From: Actinobacillus sp.
GTDB taxonomy: Bacteria > Pseudomonadota > Gammaproteobacteria > Enterobacterales > Pasteurellaceae
Length of the DNA: 64,000 nt
Direction of reading: 5' to 3'
Assembly (NCBI GenBank): GCA_020026075.1
Contig: JAHHQZ010000003.1
Location: 1-64,000, forward strand
The first letter of the stretch is position 1, and each line of letters begins with the position of its first letter. Positions 44,902 to 54,755 of this stretch are shown in pieces. The notes beneath the pieces are model-generated. The model searched no databases. It saw only the letters and a list, made by a program, of their open reading frames with translations, and had not been told where the DNA came from. A program made the translations under genes and the position numbers.

Positions 44902-44944
44902 AAGGCCGGAATTTTCCACAAAATTTTGGGAAAAATTCCGGCCT
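44902..44944. repeat. Paired palindromic element between the autotransporter and ftsP
   Basis: AAGGCCGGAATTTTCC and GGAAAAATTCCGGCCTT flank ACAAAATTTTG. Both genes end toward it; it serves convergent transcripts. Confidence 0.92.
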
Positions 44945-44966
44945 TGCTTTTGGCTTAATCCCTAAG

Positions 44967-46370
44967 CTAACTCACAATCAGCAAACCTTGACAGCCTTTG
45001 TCGGCGAGATTGAGATCGCTCGCCCCAAAGGTGAAAGGGTATTGGTTCGATGAAGTGTGCGGAAAAGTGATTAGAATATCTGTTGGCACATTAAGCCATA
45101 GGGTATCTTTCCACACTCGCTGGCTTTGCGGCACTGTTTTACCGTTGATTTTCTCAATCACAAATTTCGCCCCTTGCACGCAAAAGCCCGTAGGCTTGTC
45201 GCTCGTTAAATGCCAACGCTCCACGCTATGCTGGGCGACGGTAATATCCACACGGCGAGGGTCGAATAATTGCTGATTGAGGTGATAAGTTTTGCTATCT
45301 AAATGAATGCTCCGTTCCTGCGCTACAGATTCAGCGGTGATCTTTTGAGTATCGTTTGGTAAGCTCAATTTTTCTAGGCTGGTAAACGCACTGCCAAGCC
45401 CTGTGGCTCGCAATTCCACCACTACATTATTTTGTAGTACATCTTGACAAAAACTATTTAGCAAACGTTGCCACCAAGCGGGATTTTCATCACAAAGCAA
45501 CTGCGCTCGACCACCAGCGGATAAATCCACCAGTATTTCCGCTCGCTCACCGGGTGCGAGATGAATTTGTTGCGTCCAAATGCCTTGCGAAAAATAGCCC
45601 TGATCTTGCCCTATCAGCATAAAATAACGTTGATCCGCAAAGCGGAGCGGATAACGGCGAGATACAGAGGCGTTCGCCAACCGTAGACGCACCAGCCCAG
45701 CCCCTACGGTAATGAAAGGATTCTGCACGCCGTTAACCAGCAAAGTGTTCCCCAAAAACGGCACCGCTTGACTAAATAGCACGTCGCCTTGATCGTTAAA
45801 TTGCACATCTTGTAACAGCAACGGAATATCATCCACGCCGTACGTTTTGGGAAGAATATCTGGCGTGTTGTCATCTTCAATGAAACACAACCCTGCCAAA
45901 CCACGATAGGTTTGATAGCCTGAATGCCCTTGCGTTGCCGCTCGGTATAAGCAGGTGCAAGCCCCTTGCGTCACAGGCACTCGTGGCAGCCAACTGGCAT
46001 TATGGGGCATTTGATGACCTAAACTACTGTTCATAATACCCTGTGCTTGCAAGCCCATAATGCTCACTGACAACGGTTGTTGCAATTTATTCAGCCATTG
46101 AAATTTCGCACTTTTGCTACTTTTTAAACGAATATTCTCGCCTAGATATTGACCATTAAATCCCCAAACGTCCACATTTTGCCCTTGCAACTCTTGTTGT
46201 GTTGCACGGGCTTGCAAATAAATTAAATTGCCCTCTGGCACATCAATCAGTTTAGGAATAATGAGCGGATGGTCGTCTTGTGCTGCCAATGCTTGGCGAG
46301 GTAACGCACTGAGCGCCACGCTCGCACCCACTGCGCTTAACAACTGACGGCGAGAAACCTTAGCTTTCAT
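44967..46370 (-). CDS. ftsP: Cell division protein FtsP (SufI), multicopper-oxidase-like
   Basis: A 467-residue periplasmic protein exported by the Tat system: signal SRRQLLSAVGASVALS with the twin arginine near residues 6-7. The cupredoxin domains are recognisable, but the copper-ligand His clusters of true oxidases are largely missing. This fits FtsP/SufI, which stabilises the divisome under stress. It lies 9 bp after plsC on the same strand, a gene pair also seen in E. coli. Confidence 0.92.
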   Translation of the reverse strand: MKAKVSRRQLLSAVGASVALSALPRQALAAQDDHPLIIPKLIDVPEGNLIYLQARATQQELQGQNVDVWGFNGQYLGENIRLKSSKSAKFQWLNKLQQPLSVSIMGLQAQGIMNSSLGHQMPHNASWLPRVPVTQGACTCLYRAATQGHSGYQTYRGLAGLCFIEDDNTPDILPKTYGVDDIPLLLQDVQFNDQGDVLFSQAVPFLGNTLLVNGVQNPFITVGAGLVRLRLANASVSRRYPLRFADQRYFMLIGQDQGYFSQGIWTQQIHLAPGERAEILVDLSAGGRAQLLCDENPAWWQRLLNSFCQDVLQNNVVVELRATGLGSAFTSLEKLSLPNDTQKITAESVAQERSIHLDSKTYHLNQQLFDPRRVDITVAQHSVERWHLTSDKPTGFCVQGAKFVIEKINGKTVPQSQRVWKDTLWLNVPTDILITFPHTSSNQYPFTFGASDLNLADKGCQGLLIVS

Positions 46371-46379
46371 TGCTTGTCC

Positions 46380-47105
46380 TTATTTTTTCGTCAAATGCTC
46401 GGCGATTTCTGCGTTCAATTCATCAATGCGTTTTTGCATTACAGCGTGGCAATGTTCCGCCAATTCACGCACCGTTTCACGGCTGTATTGGCTCACATCA
46501 ATAGGTTCCAATTCTTCGCAAATCACCTTGCCATTATTCCAGCGGTTCAGACGCACGTTTAGCGTGCTGGTGCACACCACAGGCACGATCGGCACGCCAG
46601 CGGCAATGGCAGCATGAAACGCCCCTGTTTTAAACGGCAATAAACCACGCCCACGACTGCGAGTCCCTTCTGGGAACATCCAAATGGAAATATTATCTTG
46701 CTGAATGCGTTCTGCTACCTTATTCATCGTACTGTGTGCTTTGGAGCGATTGCCACGGTCAATAAAAATATTCCCGCTCGCCCAGTACAACAACCCAAAA
46801 AACGGAATCCACATCAAGCTTTTTTTGCCCACGCTCACCGTGCGTGGTCGCACCATATAAGAAATGGTAACCATATCGTAATTATTTTGGTGATTACCAA
46901 TATAAATCGCAGGCTTAAGCCCATTTTTAGCATTAAAGCGATGTTCCACTTTCAAGCCAAACAAGGGATACAAACGCCCAAACCAGCGAGAGACCACTCC
47001 CACATTACTTGGGTTACGGAAACGAATAAAAGAATAAAGGGATCCCAGCACACAAATTAAAATCACCGCTGGAAAAAGAAGTAAAAAACGTAATAATGCG
47101 AGCAT
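46380..47105 (-). CDS. plsC: 1-acyl-sn-glycerol-3-phosphate acyltransferase
   Basis: A 241-residue membrane enzyme that acylates lysophosphatidate to phosphatidate. The catalytic NHQNNYD (71-77) fits the HX4D motif, and the glycerophosphate-binding FPEGTRS is at 144-150. An N-terminal helix anchors it. The ATG at 47105 has a GGAGG four bases upstream. It is followed by ftsP. Confidence 0.95.
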   Translation of the reverse strand: MLALLRFLLLFPAVILICVLGSLYSFIRFRNPSNVGVVSRWFGRLYPLFGLKVEHRFNAKNGLKPAIYIGNHQNNYDMVTISYMVRPRTVSVGKKSLMWIPFFGLLYWASGNIFIDRGNRSKAHSTMNKVAERIQQDNISIWMFPEGTRSRGRGLLPFKTGAFHAAIAAGVPIVPVVCTSTLNVRLNRWNNGKVICEELEPIDVSQYSRETVRELAEHCHAVMQKRIDELNAEIAEHLTKK

Positions 47106-47212
47106 ATAGCCTCCGATCAAAAAATTCCGCTGATTATAGCAAAGTAGCTAGGGTTTTAGTTAGAAAAATGCTAGTCTACGCCACTTTAACGGCTTAAAAT
47201 CCCTATCATTCT

Positions 47213-47926
47213 ATGCGTCAAACCTTTTTCATTTCTGATTTACACCTAAGCGACCACACGCCACATTTACTCAATTTATTCACGCATTTTATGGAGAATC
47301 TCGCCCCCAGCGGCGATGCCTTGTACATTTTGGGCGATTTATTTGATTTTTGGGTCGGCGATGATGAAAACTCTGCCGTCGTAGCACAGGTTTGCCAGCA
47401 AATTCAACAACTTAGTGCAAAGGGCGTACCGTGCTATTTCATCGCAGGCAATCGTGATTTTCTCATCGGCAAGGCATTCGCCCAACGAGCTAACCTCACC
47501 TTGCTCCCTGATTACGCACTGATTGACCTTTACGGCACGCCAACGCTACTCTGCCACGGCGATACCCTTTGTTTGGAAGATGAAAGCTACCAAAAATTCC
47601 GCCATTATGTGCATAAAAAATGGCTACAACGGCTGTTTCTCGCCCTGCCCTTGCGTCTACGCCTGCGCCTTGCCCACAAAGTACGCAACCAAAGCCAAGC
47701 GGCGAAGGGGCAAAAAGCCACGCACATAATGGACGTTACGCCAAGTTTTGTGGAACATTGTATGCAACAACACCACGCCCAGCGTCTAATTCACGGCCAT
47801 ACGCACCGTCAAAATACCCACCAACACCCCACAGGCACACGCATTGTCCTTGGCGACTGGGGAGAAAAATGGTCAGTACTCAGCGTTCGAGAAAACGGCA
47901 CTTATGAATTTTTACAAGCTAAATAA
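47213..47926 (+). CDS. lpxH: UDP-2,3-diacylglucosamine hydrolase LpxH
   Basis: A 237-residue calcineurin-like phosphoesterase of lipid A synthesis. It cleaves UDP-2,3-diacylglucosamine to lipid X and UMP. Metal motifs are ISDLHLSD (7-14), GDLFDFWVGDD (about 41-51), GNRDF and HGHTH. Membrane association is peripheral. It stands alone, divergent from plsC, and ends at a palindromic element. Confidence 0.95.
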   Translation: MRQTFFISDLHLSDHTPHLLNLFTHFMENLAPSGDALYILGDLFDFWVGDDENSAVVAQVCQQIQQLSAKGVPCYFIAGNRDFLIGKAFAQRANLTLLPDYALIDLYGTPTLLCHGDTLCLEDESYQKFRHYVHKKWLQRLFLALPLRLRLRLAHKVRNQSQAAKGQKATHIMDVTPSFVEHCMQQHHAQRLIHGHTHRQNTHQHPTGTRIVLGDWGEKWSVLSVRENGTYEFLQAK

Positions 47927-47929
47927 GCA

Positions 47930-47971
47930 AGGCCGGAATTTTTGTCAAAATTTTGAGAAATATTCCGGCCT
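47930..47971. repeat. Paired palindromic element between lpxH and fdhE
   Basis: AGGCCGGAATTTTTGTC and AATATTCCGGCCT around CAAAATTTTG, starting four bases after the lpxH stop. It serves two convergent genes. Confidence 0.92.
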
Positions 47972-47986
47972 AGTTAATGTGATGAT

Positions 47987-48901
47987 TTAGATATCATCTG
48001 TGGTTTCGGTGATGAAAAAGTAAGGGTTCAGGCCTTCATTTTCCAAGCCTAAATTTGCCATTTCTATGTCGAGCCATAAGGTGGCAATGTCGTCTGCCAT
48101 TACATCAATGTTGGGATCTTTTTCTAAATAGAAAATTTTCAAATAATGTTGGCAGTCGCCACAGGTTTCGGCACGAATTGCGGAAAACTCACTATCTAGG
48201 CTATAGTAGTTGATTTTACCGCCTTGCTCGCAGTGCGTACATTGCGTGCGTACCACGTTCCATTGGGTTTCGCACAAGGCACAATGTAGGTAGCGTAAGC
48301 CTTGATTTTGTCCAATGTGAACAACGCTTGCCACAGGGTCGCTATGGCAGACGGGGCAATGTTGTAAGTTTGCGCCACTTTCTTTGACGGCATTGTGCGA
48401 AATGGCGTTCGCCATTTTTCGCCAGTACACGGACAATGCTGCCCACAATAGCAATGCCTCGCCAGCTTGGGTTGCTGCTTTCGGTGCTTTTAATAACGCT
48501 GTGGCTTTTTCTAGCAAAACGACATCACCACTTGCGTTGAGTGTTGCAAGTAATGTAGTCATTTCTTCACTGGCTGCCTCGATATTTTGCAAAATATAGC
48601 GAGCAATCCTTAGCCAGTCCTGCCCTAATTGCCAATGATGACAGTCCAATGGATAGGTGGATTGTATATTTTCAGAGCTAAATGTTTGTAATGTGCAATC
48701 CTGCAAAGCCCGTTGTTGCACTTTGGCGAGATTGGCTAGAAATGCAAAATAAGTTTGTAGTGGGTGATCCTTTTTCGCAAGTTCAGCAAAACGCTCACGG
48801 CGGTGGAGATAAAGTTTGTCAAAGTTGGAGAAAAGCAATGCCGGTACTTGGGTTGCTTGATTTTGGCTTAGTTCTTCCTGCGGTACAATTTTAATACTCA
48901 C
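47987..48901 (-). CDS. fdhE: Formate dehydrogenase accessory protein FdhE
   Basis: A 304-residue cytoplasmic rubredoxin-like iron protein required for assembly of active respiratory formate dehydrogenases. Four CxxC motifs are visible: CPVC, CALC, CTHC and CGDC. The start is GTG at 48901 (VSIKIVPQEEL), six bases after AAGGAT; longer starts do not match the family. It is the last gene of fdnGHI-fdhE and is separated from fdnI by a hairpin. Confidence 0.94.
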   Translation of the reverse strand: MSIKIVPQEELSQNQATQVPALLFSNFDKLYLHRRERFAELAKKDHPLQTYFAFLANLAKVQQRALQDCTLQTFSSENIQSTYPLDCHHWQLGQDWLRIARYILQNIEAASEEMTTLLATLNASGDVVLLEKATALLKAPKAATQAGEALLLWAALSVYWRKMANAISHNAVKESGANLQHCPVCHSDPVASVVHIGQNQGLRYLHCALCETQWNVVRTQCTHCEQGGKINYYSLDSEFSAIRAETCGDCQHYLKIFYLEKDPNIDVMADDIATLWLDIEMANLGLENEGLNPYFFITETTDDI

Positions 48902-48924
48902 GCAATAATCCTTATAACATAGAA

Positions 48925-48950
48925 AAAGTGCGGCAAATGTACCGCACTTT
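48925..48950 (-). other. fdnI-fdhE intergenic hairpin built from Hin-type uptake signals
   Basis: AAAGTGCGG and CCGCACTTT pair over 9 bp. They contain one exact H. influenzae-type uptake signal (ACCGCACTT, 48941-48949) and one 8/9 copy. It could weaken read-through into fdhE. It is the only such pair I found in the window. Confidence 0.8.
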
Positions 48951-48964
48951 GTTTTGGTTTGCAC

Positions 48965-49648
48965 TTAGTGGCGTTGAGATTTCGCTTGTTCTGCGAGATC
49001 TTTTTCAAGAACAGGTTTTACATCTTCACGATACCAACGGGGGTGATGTTTTTTCGCCCAACGCACGGTAACCCAACCTTCGACCATTCCACGAATAGAT
49101 CCTTTTACCCAGAAAGCCATATACATATGCACTAAAATACCAGTGAATAATGCAAAAGCACTTAAAGAGTGTAGAAAAATCGCCAAGCGGATAACAGGAA
49201 TTGAGAAGTTATGCGAGAAATATTGTCTCCACATAATGATACCTGTTAGTAATAAAACTATCATCGCAGCCATTAATGTCCAGAACAAAAGTTTTTGACC
49301 AAGGTTATATTTACCATTATCAGAAACTTCGTGTTCGTTGCCTTTTAAAACTTCTTTAATGTTTTTAAGCCAAACGATGTCGTTTTTATCTGGAATATTA
49401 TATTTCCAGTACATCATGCAAAGTACCCAAAACGCACAGAACATAATGATGCCTGTGAATGGGTGTACAAAACGGGCGATTTGCGGGGTACCTAAAATTT
49501 CGGTAAGCCATGCAAAATCAGGAAAGAAGAAAGCGAGACCTGATAGTGCAGTGGTGAAAAAGCAGATAACCAACAGCCAATGCCCTAAACGAGCTAAAGT
49601 TTTGTGGCGTAAAATGCGTTGATCATTACTAATCTTAACTTTACTCAT
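48965..49648 (-). CDS. fdnI: Formate dehydrogenase, cytochrome b556 (gamma) subunit
   Basis: A 227-residue inner-membrane cytochrome b with four helices that passes electrons from the iron-sulfur subunit to the quinone pool. Haem-ligand histidines are expected at [16 protein letters not shown] and [15 protein letters not shown]. The start is the ATG at 49648, just after AAGGAGG and overlapping the end of the beta-subunit gene by 8 bp. Confidence 0.94.
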   Translation of the reverse strand: MSKVKISNDQRILRHKTLARLGHWLLVICFFTTALSGLAFFFPDFAWLTEILGTPQIARFVHPFTGIIMFCAFWVLCMMYWKYNIPDKNDIVWLKNIKEVLKGNEHEVSDNGKYNLGQKLLFWTLMAAMIVLLLTGIIMWRQYFSHNFSIPVIRLAIFLHSLSAFALFTGILVHMYMAFWVKGSIRGMVEGWVTVRWAKKHHPRWYREDVKPVLEKDLAEQAKSQRH

Positions 49649-50582
49649 TGTCGCCTCCTTTGTTTGGTTTAATTTCAGTTTTGTTAATGGTGCGTTGATC
49701 TTCGTCTTCATCATCATCGTGTAAGTCTTCGGTATTTGGACCTACTGCCACGTAGTGAGCGATTTCCGCTAAGACCAAGCCACCCATTGCAACGGCTGCC
49801 ACAGGTTTTAAGAAATCTTTCCAAAGTTTCACTGTTGGTGAAATTTGTGGATCTTTTGGTAAACCTGAATACAGTTCTGGTTTATCACCATGTGGTAATA
49901 CGTACATAACGTGTGTGCCACCAACGCCTTCTGGATTATAAAGAGCAGCTTTATCATAGCCACGAGCTTTAAGATCTTTGATGCGTTCATTGGCATATTC
50001 AATCATATCCGCTTTAGAACCGAATTGAATTGCACCTGTTGTACAGGTTTTCACACAAGCGGGTTCTTGACCAACGGTAACTCGATCCACACAAAGTGTA
50101 CATTTGTAAACACGATTATCTTTTGGATTCATGCGTGGAACATTAAATGGACAACCAGCGATACAGTAACCACAGCCGATACATTTATCAGATTGGAAAT
50201 CAACAATACCATTTGCGTATTGGATGATTGCACCTGGAGCAGGGCAGGCTTTCAAGCAACCTGGATCTTCACAGTGCATACAGCCTGATTTACGAATGAG
50301 CCATTCTAAGCGTCCATTTTCTTCGACTTCGTTAAATTTAATTACTGTCCATTGTTCAGCACTGGTATCAAGCGGGTTATTGTAAGTACCATCACAGTAT
50401 CCCGGTTCAACACGTAGATCGTTCCATTCAGAACAAGCCACTTGACAGGCTTTACAGCCGATACAAGCACTAACATCAATTAATTTCGCCACTTCAACTT
50501 GGTGAGCTCTTGCATGTGGCGGTGGCGTTAAGCTTGATGTGGCTGACGCTTTAATAATATCTTGAGATTGAACTGTACTCAT
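49641..50582 (-). CDS. fdnH: Formate dehydrogenase, iron-sulfur (beta) subunit
   Basis: A 313-residue protein carrying four [4Fe-4S] clusters. The cysteine motifs are [40 protein letters not shown] and CTLC...CVKTC. A C-terminal transmembrane helix (about 258-280) anchors it to the membrane. It links FdnG to the cytochrome. It lies 3 bp after fdnG. Confidence 0.96.
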   Translation of the reverse strand: MSTVQSQDIIKASATSSLTPPPHARAHQVEVAKLIDVSACIGCKACQVACSEWNDLRVEPGYCDGTYNNPLDTSAEQWTVIKFNEVEENGRLEWLIRKSGCMHCEDPGCLKACPAPGAIIQYANGIVDFQSDKCIGCGYCIAGCPFNVPRMNPKDNRVYKCTLCVDRVTVGQEPACVKTCTTGAIQFGSKADMIEYANERIKDLKARGYDKAALYNPEGVGGTHVMYVLPHGDKPELYSGLPKDPQISPTVKLWKDFLKPVAAVAMGGLVLAEIAHYVAVGPNTEDLHDDDEDEDQRTINKTEIKPNKGGDNE

Positions 50583-50585
50583 TGA

Positions 50586-53500
50586 TTAGCCCTCCACTTT
50601 TTCAATATTGACAAGGAATGCTTTCACCGCAGGAGTTTGGGTGTTGGCATCACCAACTGGGGCGGTTAAGGTATTTGCAATAAATCCTTTTTTAACCCCA
50701 ACTGTATTAAAGCTCCAAGGTGTTGGCACACCGATTTGGTGAACGGTTTTACCGTTAACTTCAAGTTGTTTTAAACGTTTAGTAACAACAGCAACGGCTT
50801 TGATATAACCACGTTTAGAGGTTACTTTCACCATATCACCAGCTTTAATGCCTTTTTCGTTGGCAAGGGCTTCGCCTACTTCCATAAATTGTTGTGGTTG
50901 TGTGATTACATTTAATAAAGATTGCCCTGTCCAGCAGTGGAAGAGTTCAGTAATACCGTAAGAAGTCGCCGCATATGGGAATTCTTCGTAAGTACCGAAA
51001 GTGTCTTTATCCGTTGGCAAAATACGTGCTACTGGATTATGTACAACATTTGGGTGCAATGGGTTGGTGCCAATTGGTGTTTCCATTGGTTCATAATGCT
51101 CAGGCATTGGACCATCTTTCACACGGTTTAGAGCAAACAACGCACCAGCACCGTCTGGTTGCATAATAAATGGCATAGTTGGAGTATTAGGTGCAGCGTT
51201 ACCGAAGTCAGCCACGTCAACATAGTTCCAGTTTTTCCCATTCCATTTAACGATTTGGCGATCTTTATTCCACGGATTACCCGCCAAGTCACAGCTTGCA
51301 CGGTTATAAAGAATACGGCGGTTTAAAGGCCAAGCGAAAGACCAACCAAGGGTGTTACCAAGACCAGATGGATCAGAGTTATCACGGTTTTCCATTTGGT
51401 TACCTTTTTCTGTCCATTGACCTGTATAAATCCAGCAACCCGCCATTGTTGAACCATCATCACGCAAATGACCAAAAGTAGAAAGCAATTGACCTTTTTT
51501 CGCAATCAAGTTGCCTTTGTCGTCAAAGAGATCTTGTAACGCATAACCGTTATTTTCTTTGGCAAGTTCTTCTGGGGTTGGTTTAAGTGGATTATCATAG
51601 TTCCATTGCATTGCTTTGAAACTTTCTAAACCTTTACCACCTTCTGTTGCGTAAAGCTCCAACATTTTGGCACGGATAAGAGATAAAATTTCATTATCTG
51701 ATTTCGCTTCCATTGGCTCTTCACAGGCTTTGTAATGCCATTGTAACCAACGTCCTGAGTTCGCAATTGAGCCATCTTCTTCTGCAAAACAAGTAGTTGG
51801 CAAACGGAAAACTTCGGTCGCAATTTCAGCAGGATTAACATCATTCATTTCGCCTTGATTTTGCCAGAAATCTGAAGTTGAGGTTTTAAGTGGATCCATA
51901 ATCACCAAGAACTTCAAGTTGCTTAACGCTTTGCTATTTTTATTTTTATCCGCAAGAGATGCCAAGATATTCATACCTTGACAGATATAACCATTTACTT
52001 TGCCGTTATACATTAAGTCAAAATAGCGAAGTAAGTCGTAGGCTTGATCTTTTTTCGGAATATATTGGAAGCCCCATTCATTGTCGGCTCTAGCATTATC
52101 GCCATAGAAAGCTTTAAGCAAGCTCACCATAAATTTAGGCGTATTTTTCCAATAGTTAACTTGCCCCTCACCTAAAGTCGCAGGAGTGGTACGTTTTAAG
52201 AACGCATCTAAATTCACGTCTTTATCGATTGGCATTTTTAAATAAGATGGCAAGGTGTGCGGGTATAAACCAAGGTCGGTTGTTCCCTGTACATTGGAGT
52301 GTCCACGTAATGCATTGATACCACCACCGCTCATACCGATATTACCTAATAATAATTGCACCATTGCACAAGCACGGATATTTTGTGCGCCAACACTGTG
52401 TTGAGTCCAACCAAGGGCATACATAAATGTAGTAGTTTTATCGGGTGCTGAAGTTTCACCAATGGCTTCACAGAAATATAAGAAATCTTCTTCTTTTACC
52501 CCTGTAATTTTAGAAACCATTTCTGGCGTATAGCGAGAAACGTGTTCACGTAAAATGTTAATTACACAACGTGGGTTTTGCATACTCATATCACGTAATG
52601 GATTACCATTACCATCTAATTGGTAACTCCAAGTGCTTTGATCGTAGCTATGAGTAGCTTCATCATAACCTGTGAATAAACCATCTGTGAATTTAAAACC
52701 ATCGTTAATTAAGAAAGTTGCATTGGTATAATTTCTTACGTATTCATGTTGAATTTTATCGTTTTCCAATAACCAACGAATTGCACCAAGTAATAAAGCA
52801 ATATCTGTACCAATTCGTAGTGGGATATATTTATCCGCAACCGCAGCACTACGATGGAAGCGTGGATCAATGGCGATATATTTTGCATTGCTTTGTTTTT
52901 TCGCTTCAACAACCCATTTAAAGCCTACAGGGTGAGCCTCCGCAGGGTTTGCCCCCATTGTCACTACAACATTCGCATTTTTAATGTCTACCCAGTGGTT
53001 TGTCATCGCCCCACGACCAAAACTCGGCGCTAACGCCGCAACTGTTGGTCCGTGGCAAGTTGTACCTTGGTTATCGATTACCACCATACCAAGCATACGT
53101 CCCCATTTTTGGGTAAGCCAACAGGTTTCATTACTCGCAGCTGATGCACAAAGCATACCTGTAGTTGTCCAGCGGTTAACCGTTGTGCCTTCGGCATTTT
53201 TTTCTTGGAAATTAGCATCACGATCGTCTTTCATTAAACGAGCAATGCGACTAATCGCTTCTTCCCAAGAAATACGTACCCATTTATCTGAATTAGGGGC
53301 ACGATATTCAGGATATTGCATACGGTTTGGGCTATTTACAAAATCCAAAGCACCCGCCCCACGAGGGCAAAGTGAACCACGGCTCACTGGATGATCAGGG
53401 TCGCCTTCAATATGAATAAGTTTAGTACGGCTATTAATAGAACCATCACCAAGGGAATACATAAGCATCCCACAGCCAACTGCACAATAAGTACAGGTTT

Positions 53501-53642
53501 GGCGAGTTTCTTTGGCACGTAAAAGTTTGTAAGCACGCGGTGCTGCCAAGGCTTGAGTTGGGGCAAAACCCAACATTGCCGCAGACGTACCTGCTACGCT
53601 GCCAGCACAGACCTTAAAGAACTTTCTTCTAGTGACCTGCAT
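50586..53642 (-). CDS. fdnG: Formate dehydrogenase, molybdopterin (alpha) subunit, Cys196 form
   Basis: A 1018-residue periplasmic catalytic subunit that oxidises formate to CO2. The Tat signal has TRRKFFK at 4-10. The [4Fe-4S] cysteines C50, C53, C57 and C92 fall exactly where E. coli FdnG has them. The residue that is selenocysteine 196 in E. coli is an ordinary cysteine here (codon TGC, 53055-53057, in TTCHGPTVAALAP), and the frame has no internal UGA. The enzyme therefore does not need the selenium decoding machinery. The ATG at 53642 follows GAGGAG. fdnH, fdnI and fdhE follow; fdhD is divergent. Confidence 0.96.
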   Translation of the reverse strand: MQVTRRKFFKVCAGSVAGTSAAMLGFAPTQALAAPRAYKLLRAKETRQTCTYCAVGCGMLMYSLGDGSINSRTKLIHIEGDPDHPVSRGSLCPRGAGALDFVNSPNRMQYPEYRAPNSDKWVRISWEEAISRIARLMKDDRDANFQEKNAEGTTVNRWTTTGMLCASAASNETCWLTQKWGRMLGMVVIDNQGTTCHGPTVAALAPSFGRGAMTNHWVDIKNANVVVTMGANPAEAHPVGFKWVVEAKKQSNAKYIAIDPRFHRSAAVADKYIPLRIGTDIALLLGAIRWLLENDKIQHEYVRNYTNATFLINDGFKFTDGLFTGYDEATHSYDQSTWSYQLDGNGNPLRDMSMQNPRCVINILREHVSRYTPEMVSKITGVKEEDFLYFCEAIGETSAPDKTTTFMYALGWTQHSVGAQNIRACAMVQLLLGNIGMSGGGINALRGHSNVQGTTDLGLYPHTLPSYLKMPIDKDVNLDAFLKRTTPATLGEGQVNYWKNTPKFMVSLLKAFYGDNARADNEWGFQYIPKKDQAYDLLRYFDLMYNGKVNGYICQGMNILASLADKNKNSKALSNLKFLVIMDPLKTSTSDFWQNQGEMNDVNPAEIATEVFRLPTTCFAEEDGSIANSGRWLQWHYKACEEPMEAKSDNEILSLIRAKMLELYATEGGKGLESFKAMQWNYDNPLKPTPEELAKENNGYALQDLFDDKGNLIAKKGQLLSTFGHLRDDGSTMAGCWIYTGQWTEKGNQMENRDNSDPSGLGNTLGWSFAWPLNRRILYNRASCDLAGNPWNKDRQIVKWNGKNWNYVDVADFGNAAPNTPTMPFIMQPDGAGALFALNRVKDGPMPEHYEPMETPIGTNPLHPNVVHNPVARILPTDKDTFGTYEEFPYAATSYGITELFHCWTGQSLLNVITQPQQFMEVGEALANEKGIKAGDMVKVTSKRGYIKAVAVVTKRLKQLEVNGKTVHQIGVPTPWSFNTVGVKKGFIANTLTAPVGDANTQTPAVKAFLVNIEKVEG

Positions 53643-53740
53643 AAAATACTCCTCAACACAATTTATTAACATTTAATTAACAAATCGTGTTTTATCTTGT
53701 TATCATTTTTTGTAAAGTAAAAGTAAATCCTTATTGCATC

Positions 53741-53757
53741 GTGGCAATATTTGCCAC
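53741..53757. promoter_or_regulatory. Perfect inverted repeat in the fdnG-fdhD spacer
   Basis: GTGGCAA-TAT-TTGCCAC is a perfect 7-3-7 dyad, about 100 bp upstream of fdnG and 65 bp upstream of fdhD. It looks like an operator for a dimeric regulator, but I do not recognise the site. Confidence 0.5.
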
Positions 53758-53821
53758 ACAATAATCCTTATAATCATACGCTTTTTAGCAGATTTTTGAA
53801 TAACTCAAAGGAAGAAAAAAT

Positions 53822-53835
53822 TTGATCTTGATCAC
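53822..53835. promoter_or_regulatory. FNR-box-like sequence at the fdhD start
   Basis: TTGAT-CTTG-ATCAC matches the FNR consensus TTGAT-N4-ATCAA at nine of ten positions. It overlaps the presumed TTG start codon of fdhD, so it may serve the divergent fdnG promoter or repress fdhD; chance cannot be excluded. Confidence 0.45.
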
Positions 53836-54667
53836 AAAACGGGAAATTTTTTGTTGCAAAAATTTAACGAAACCATTACAAAATAACAATGGTTCTCAAT
53901 TATATGACGCAAACAGTTTTCAGCTGGTAAAAAAAGAAGAAAATATCATCAATGAGCAACCAGTGGCACTTGTTTATAATGGCATCGCTCACACCGTGAT
54001 GATGTGCTCCCCTGCAGATTTAACCGACTTTGCTATCGGCTTTTCTTTGGCGGAAGGCATTATTCAAAACGCCCACGAAATTTACGGCGTAGACGAGGTG
54101 GCAACAGCACAAGGCATTGAATTACATATCGAGCTGGCAACACGCTGTTTTGTCGGCTTGAAAGATCAACGCCGCACAATGGCGGGGCGGACTGGCTGCG
54201 GCATTTGCGGTACAGAAAAATTACAGCACTCCGTGAAAATGCCACCGCAACTTCCACAAACCCTGTGCCTTCCTGTCCCCCTACTCCCCCATTGCTTTGA
54301 CCAACTCAACCACCACCAGCCGTTACACGATCTCACTGGAGCGAGCCACGCTGCGGCATTTTTTGATGAGAACGGTCACTTGCTGGCTTTGCGAGAGGAT
54401 GTGGGTCGCCACATCGCCCTTGATAAACTGCTCGGCTGGCACGCTCAAGCGGGCAAACCGCAAGGTTTTGTATTAGTGAGTAGTCGCGCGAGCTATGAAA
54501 TGGTACAAAAAGCCGCCACCTGTGGCATTGAAGTGCTGGCAGCGGTTTCAGCGGTTACCAACCTTGCGGTGCAAGTGGCAGAACAAGCGAACCTAACACT
54601 CATTGGTTTCACCCGTGACAACCGTGCCACTATTTATTGCGACAAGGCAAAACGCATCATTCTATAA
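53822..54667 (+). CDS. fdhD: Sulfur carrier protein FdhD
   Basis: A 281-residue protein that transfers sulfur from IscS to the molybdenum cofactor, which formate dehydrogenase needs for activity. The CxxC pair C126/C129 in [10 protein letters not shown] matches the active-site loop of E. coli Fdh[19 protein letters not shown] and the C-terminal [16 protein letters not shown] are conserved. The start is uncertain: TTG 53822 lies seven bases after AAGGAAG, and no in-frame ATG precedes the conserved region. The N-terminal 40 residues are poorly conserved in the family. Confidence 0.93.
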   Translation: MILITKREIFCCKNLTKPLQNNNGSQLYDANSFQLVKKEENIINEQPVALVYNGIAHTVMMCSPADLTDFAIGFSLAEGIIQNAHEIYGVDEVATAQGIELHIELATRCFVGLKDQRRTMAGRTGCGICGTEKLQHSVKMPPQLPQTLCLPVPLLPHCFDQLNHHQPLHDLTGASHAAAFFDENGHLLALREDVGRHIALDKLLGWHAQAGKPQGFVLVSSRASYEMVQKAATCGIEVLAAVSAVTNLAVQVAEQANLTLIGFTRDNRATIYCDKAKRIIL

Positions 54668-54672
54668 AAAGC

Positions 54673-54717
54673 AAGGCCGGAATTTTTGTCAAAATTTTGG
54701 TGAAAATTCCGGCCTAG
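54673..54717. repeat. Paired palindromic element between fdhD and uvrB
   Basis: AAGGCCGGAATTTTTG and AAAATTCCGGCCTAG flank TCAAAATTTTGG, extended by AAGC/GCTT outside. It lies between convergent genes. Confidence 0.92.
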
Positions 54718-54755
54718 CTTTTATCGAATGAAAACGCTCCGTTTGTCCGCTCGTT

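Noticed and set aside
50586..53642. In-frame UGA with SECIS element in fdnG
   Set aside because: No UGA occurs; residue 196 is TGC and the frame is continuous.
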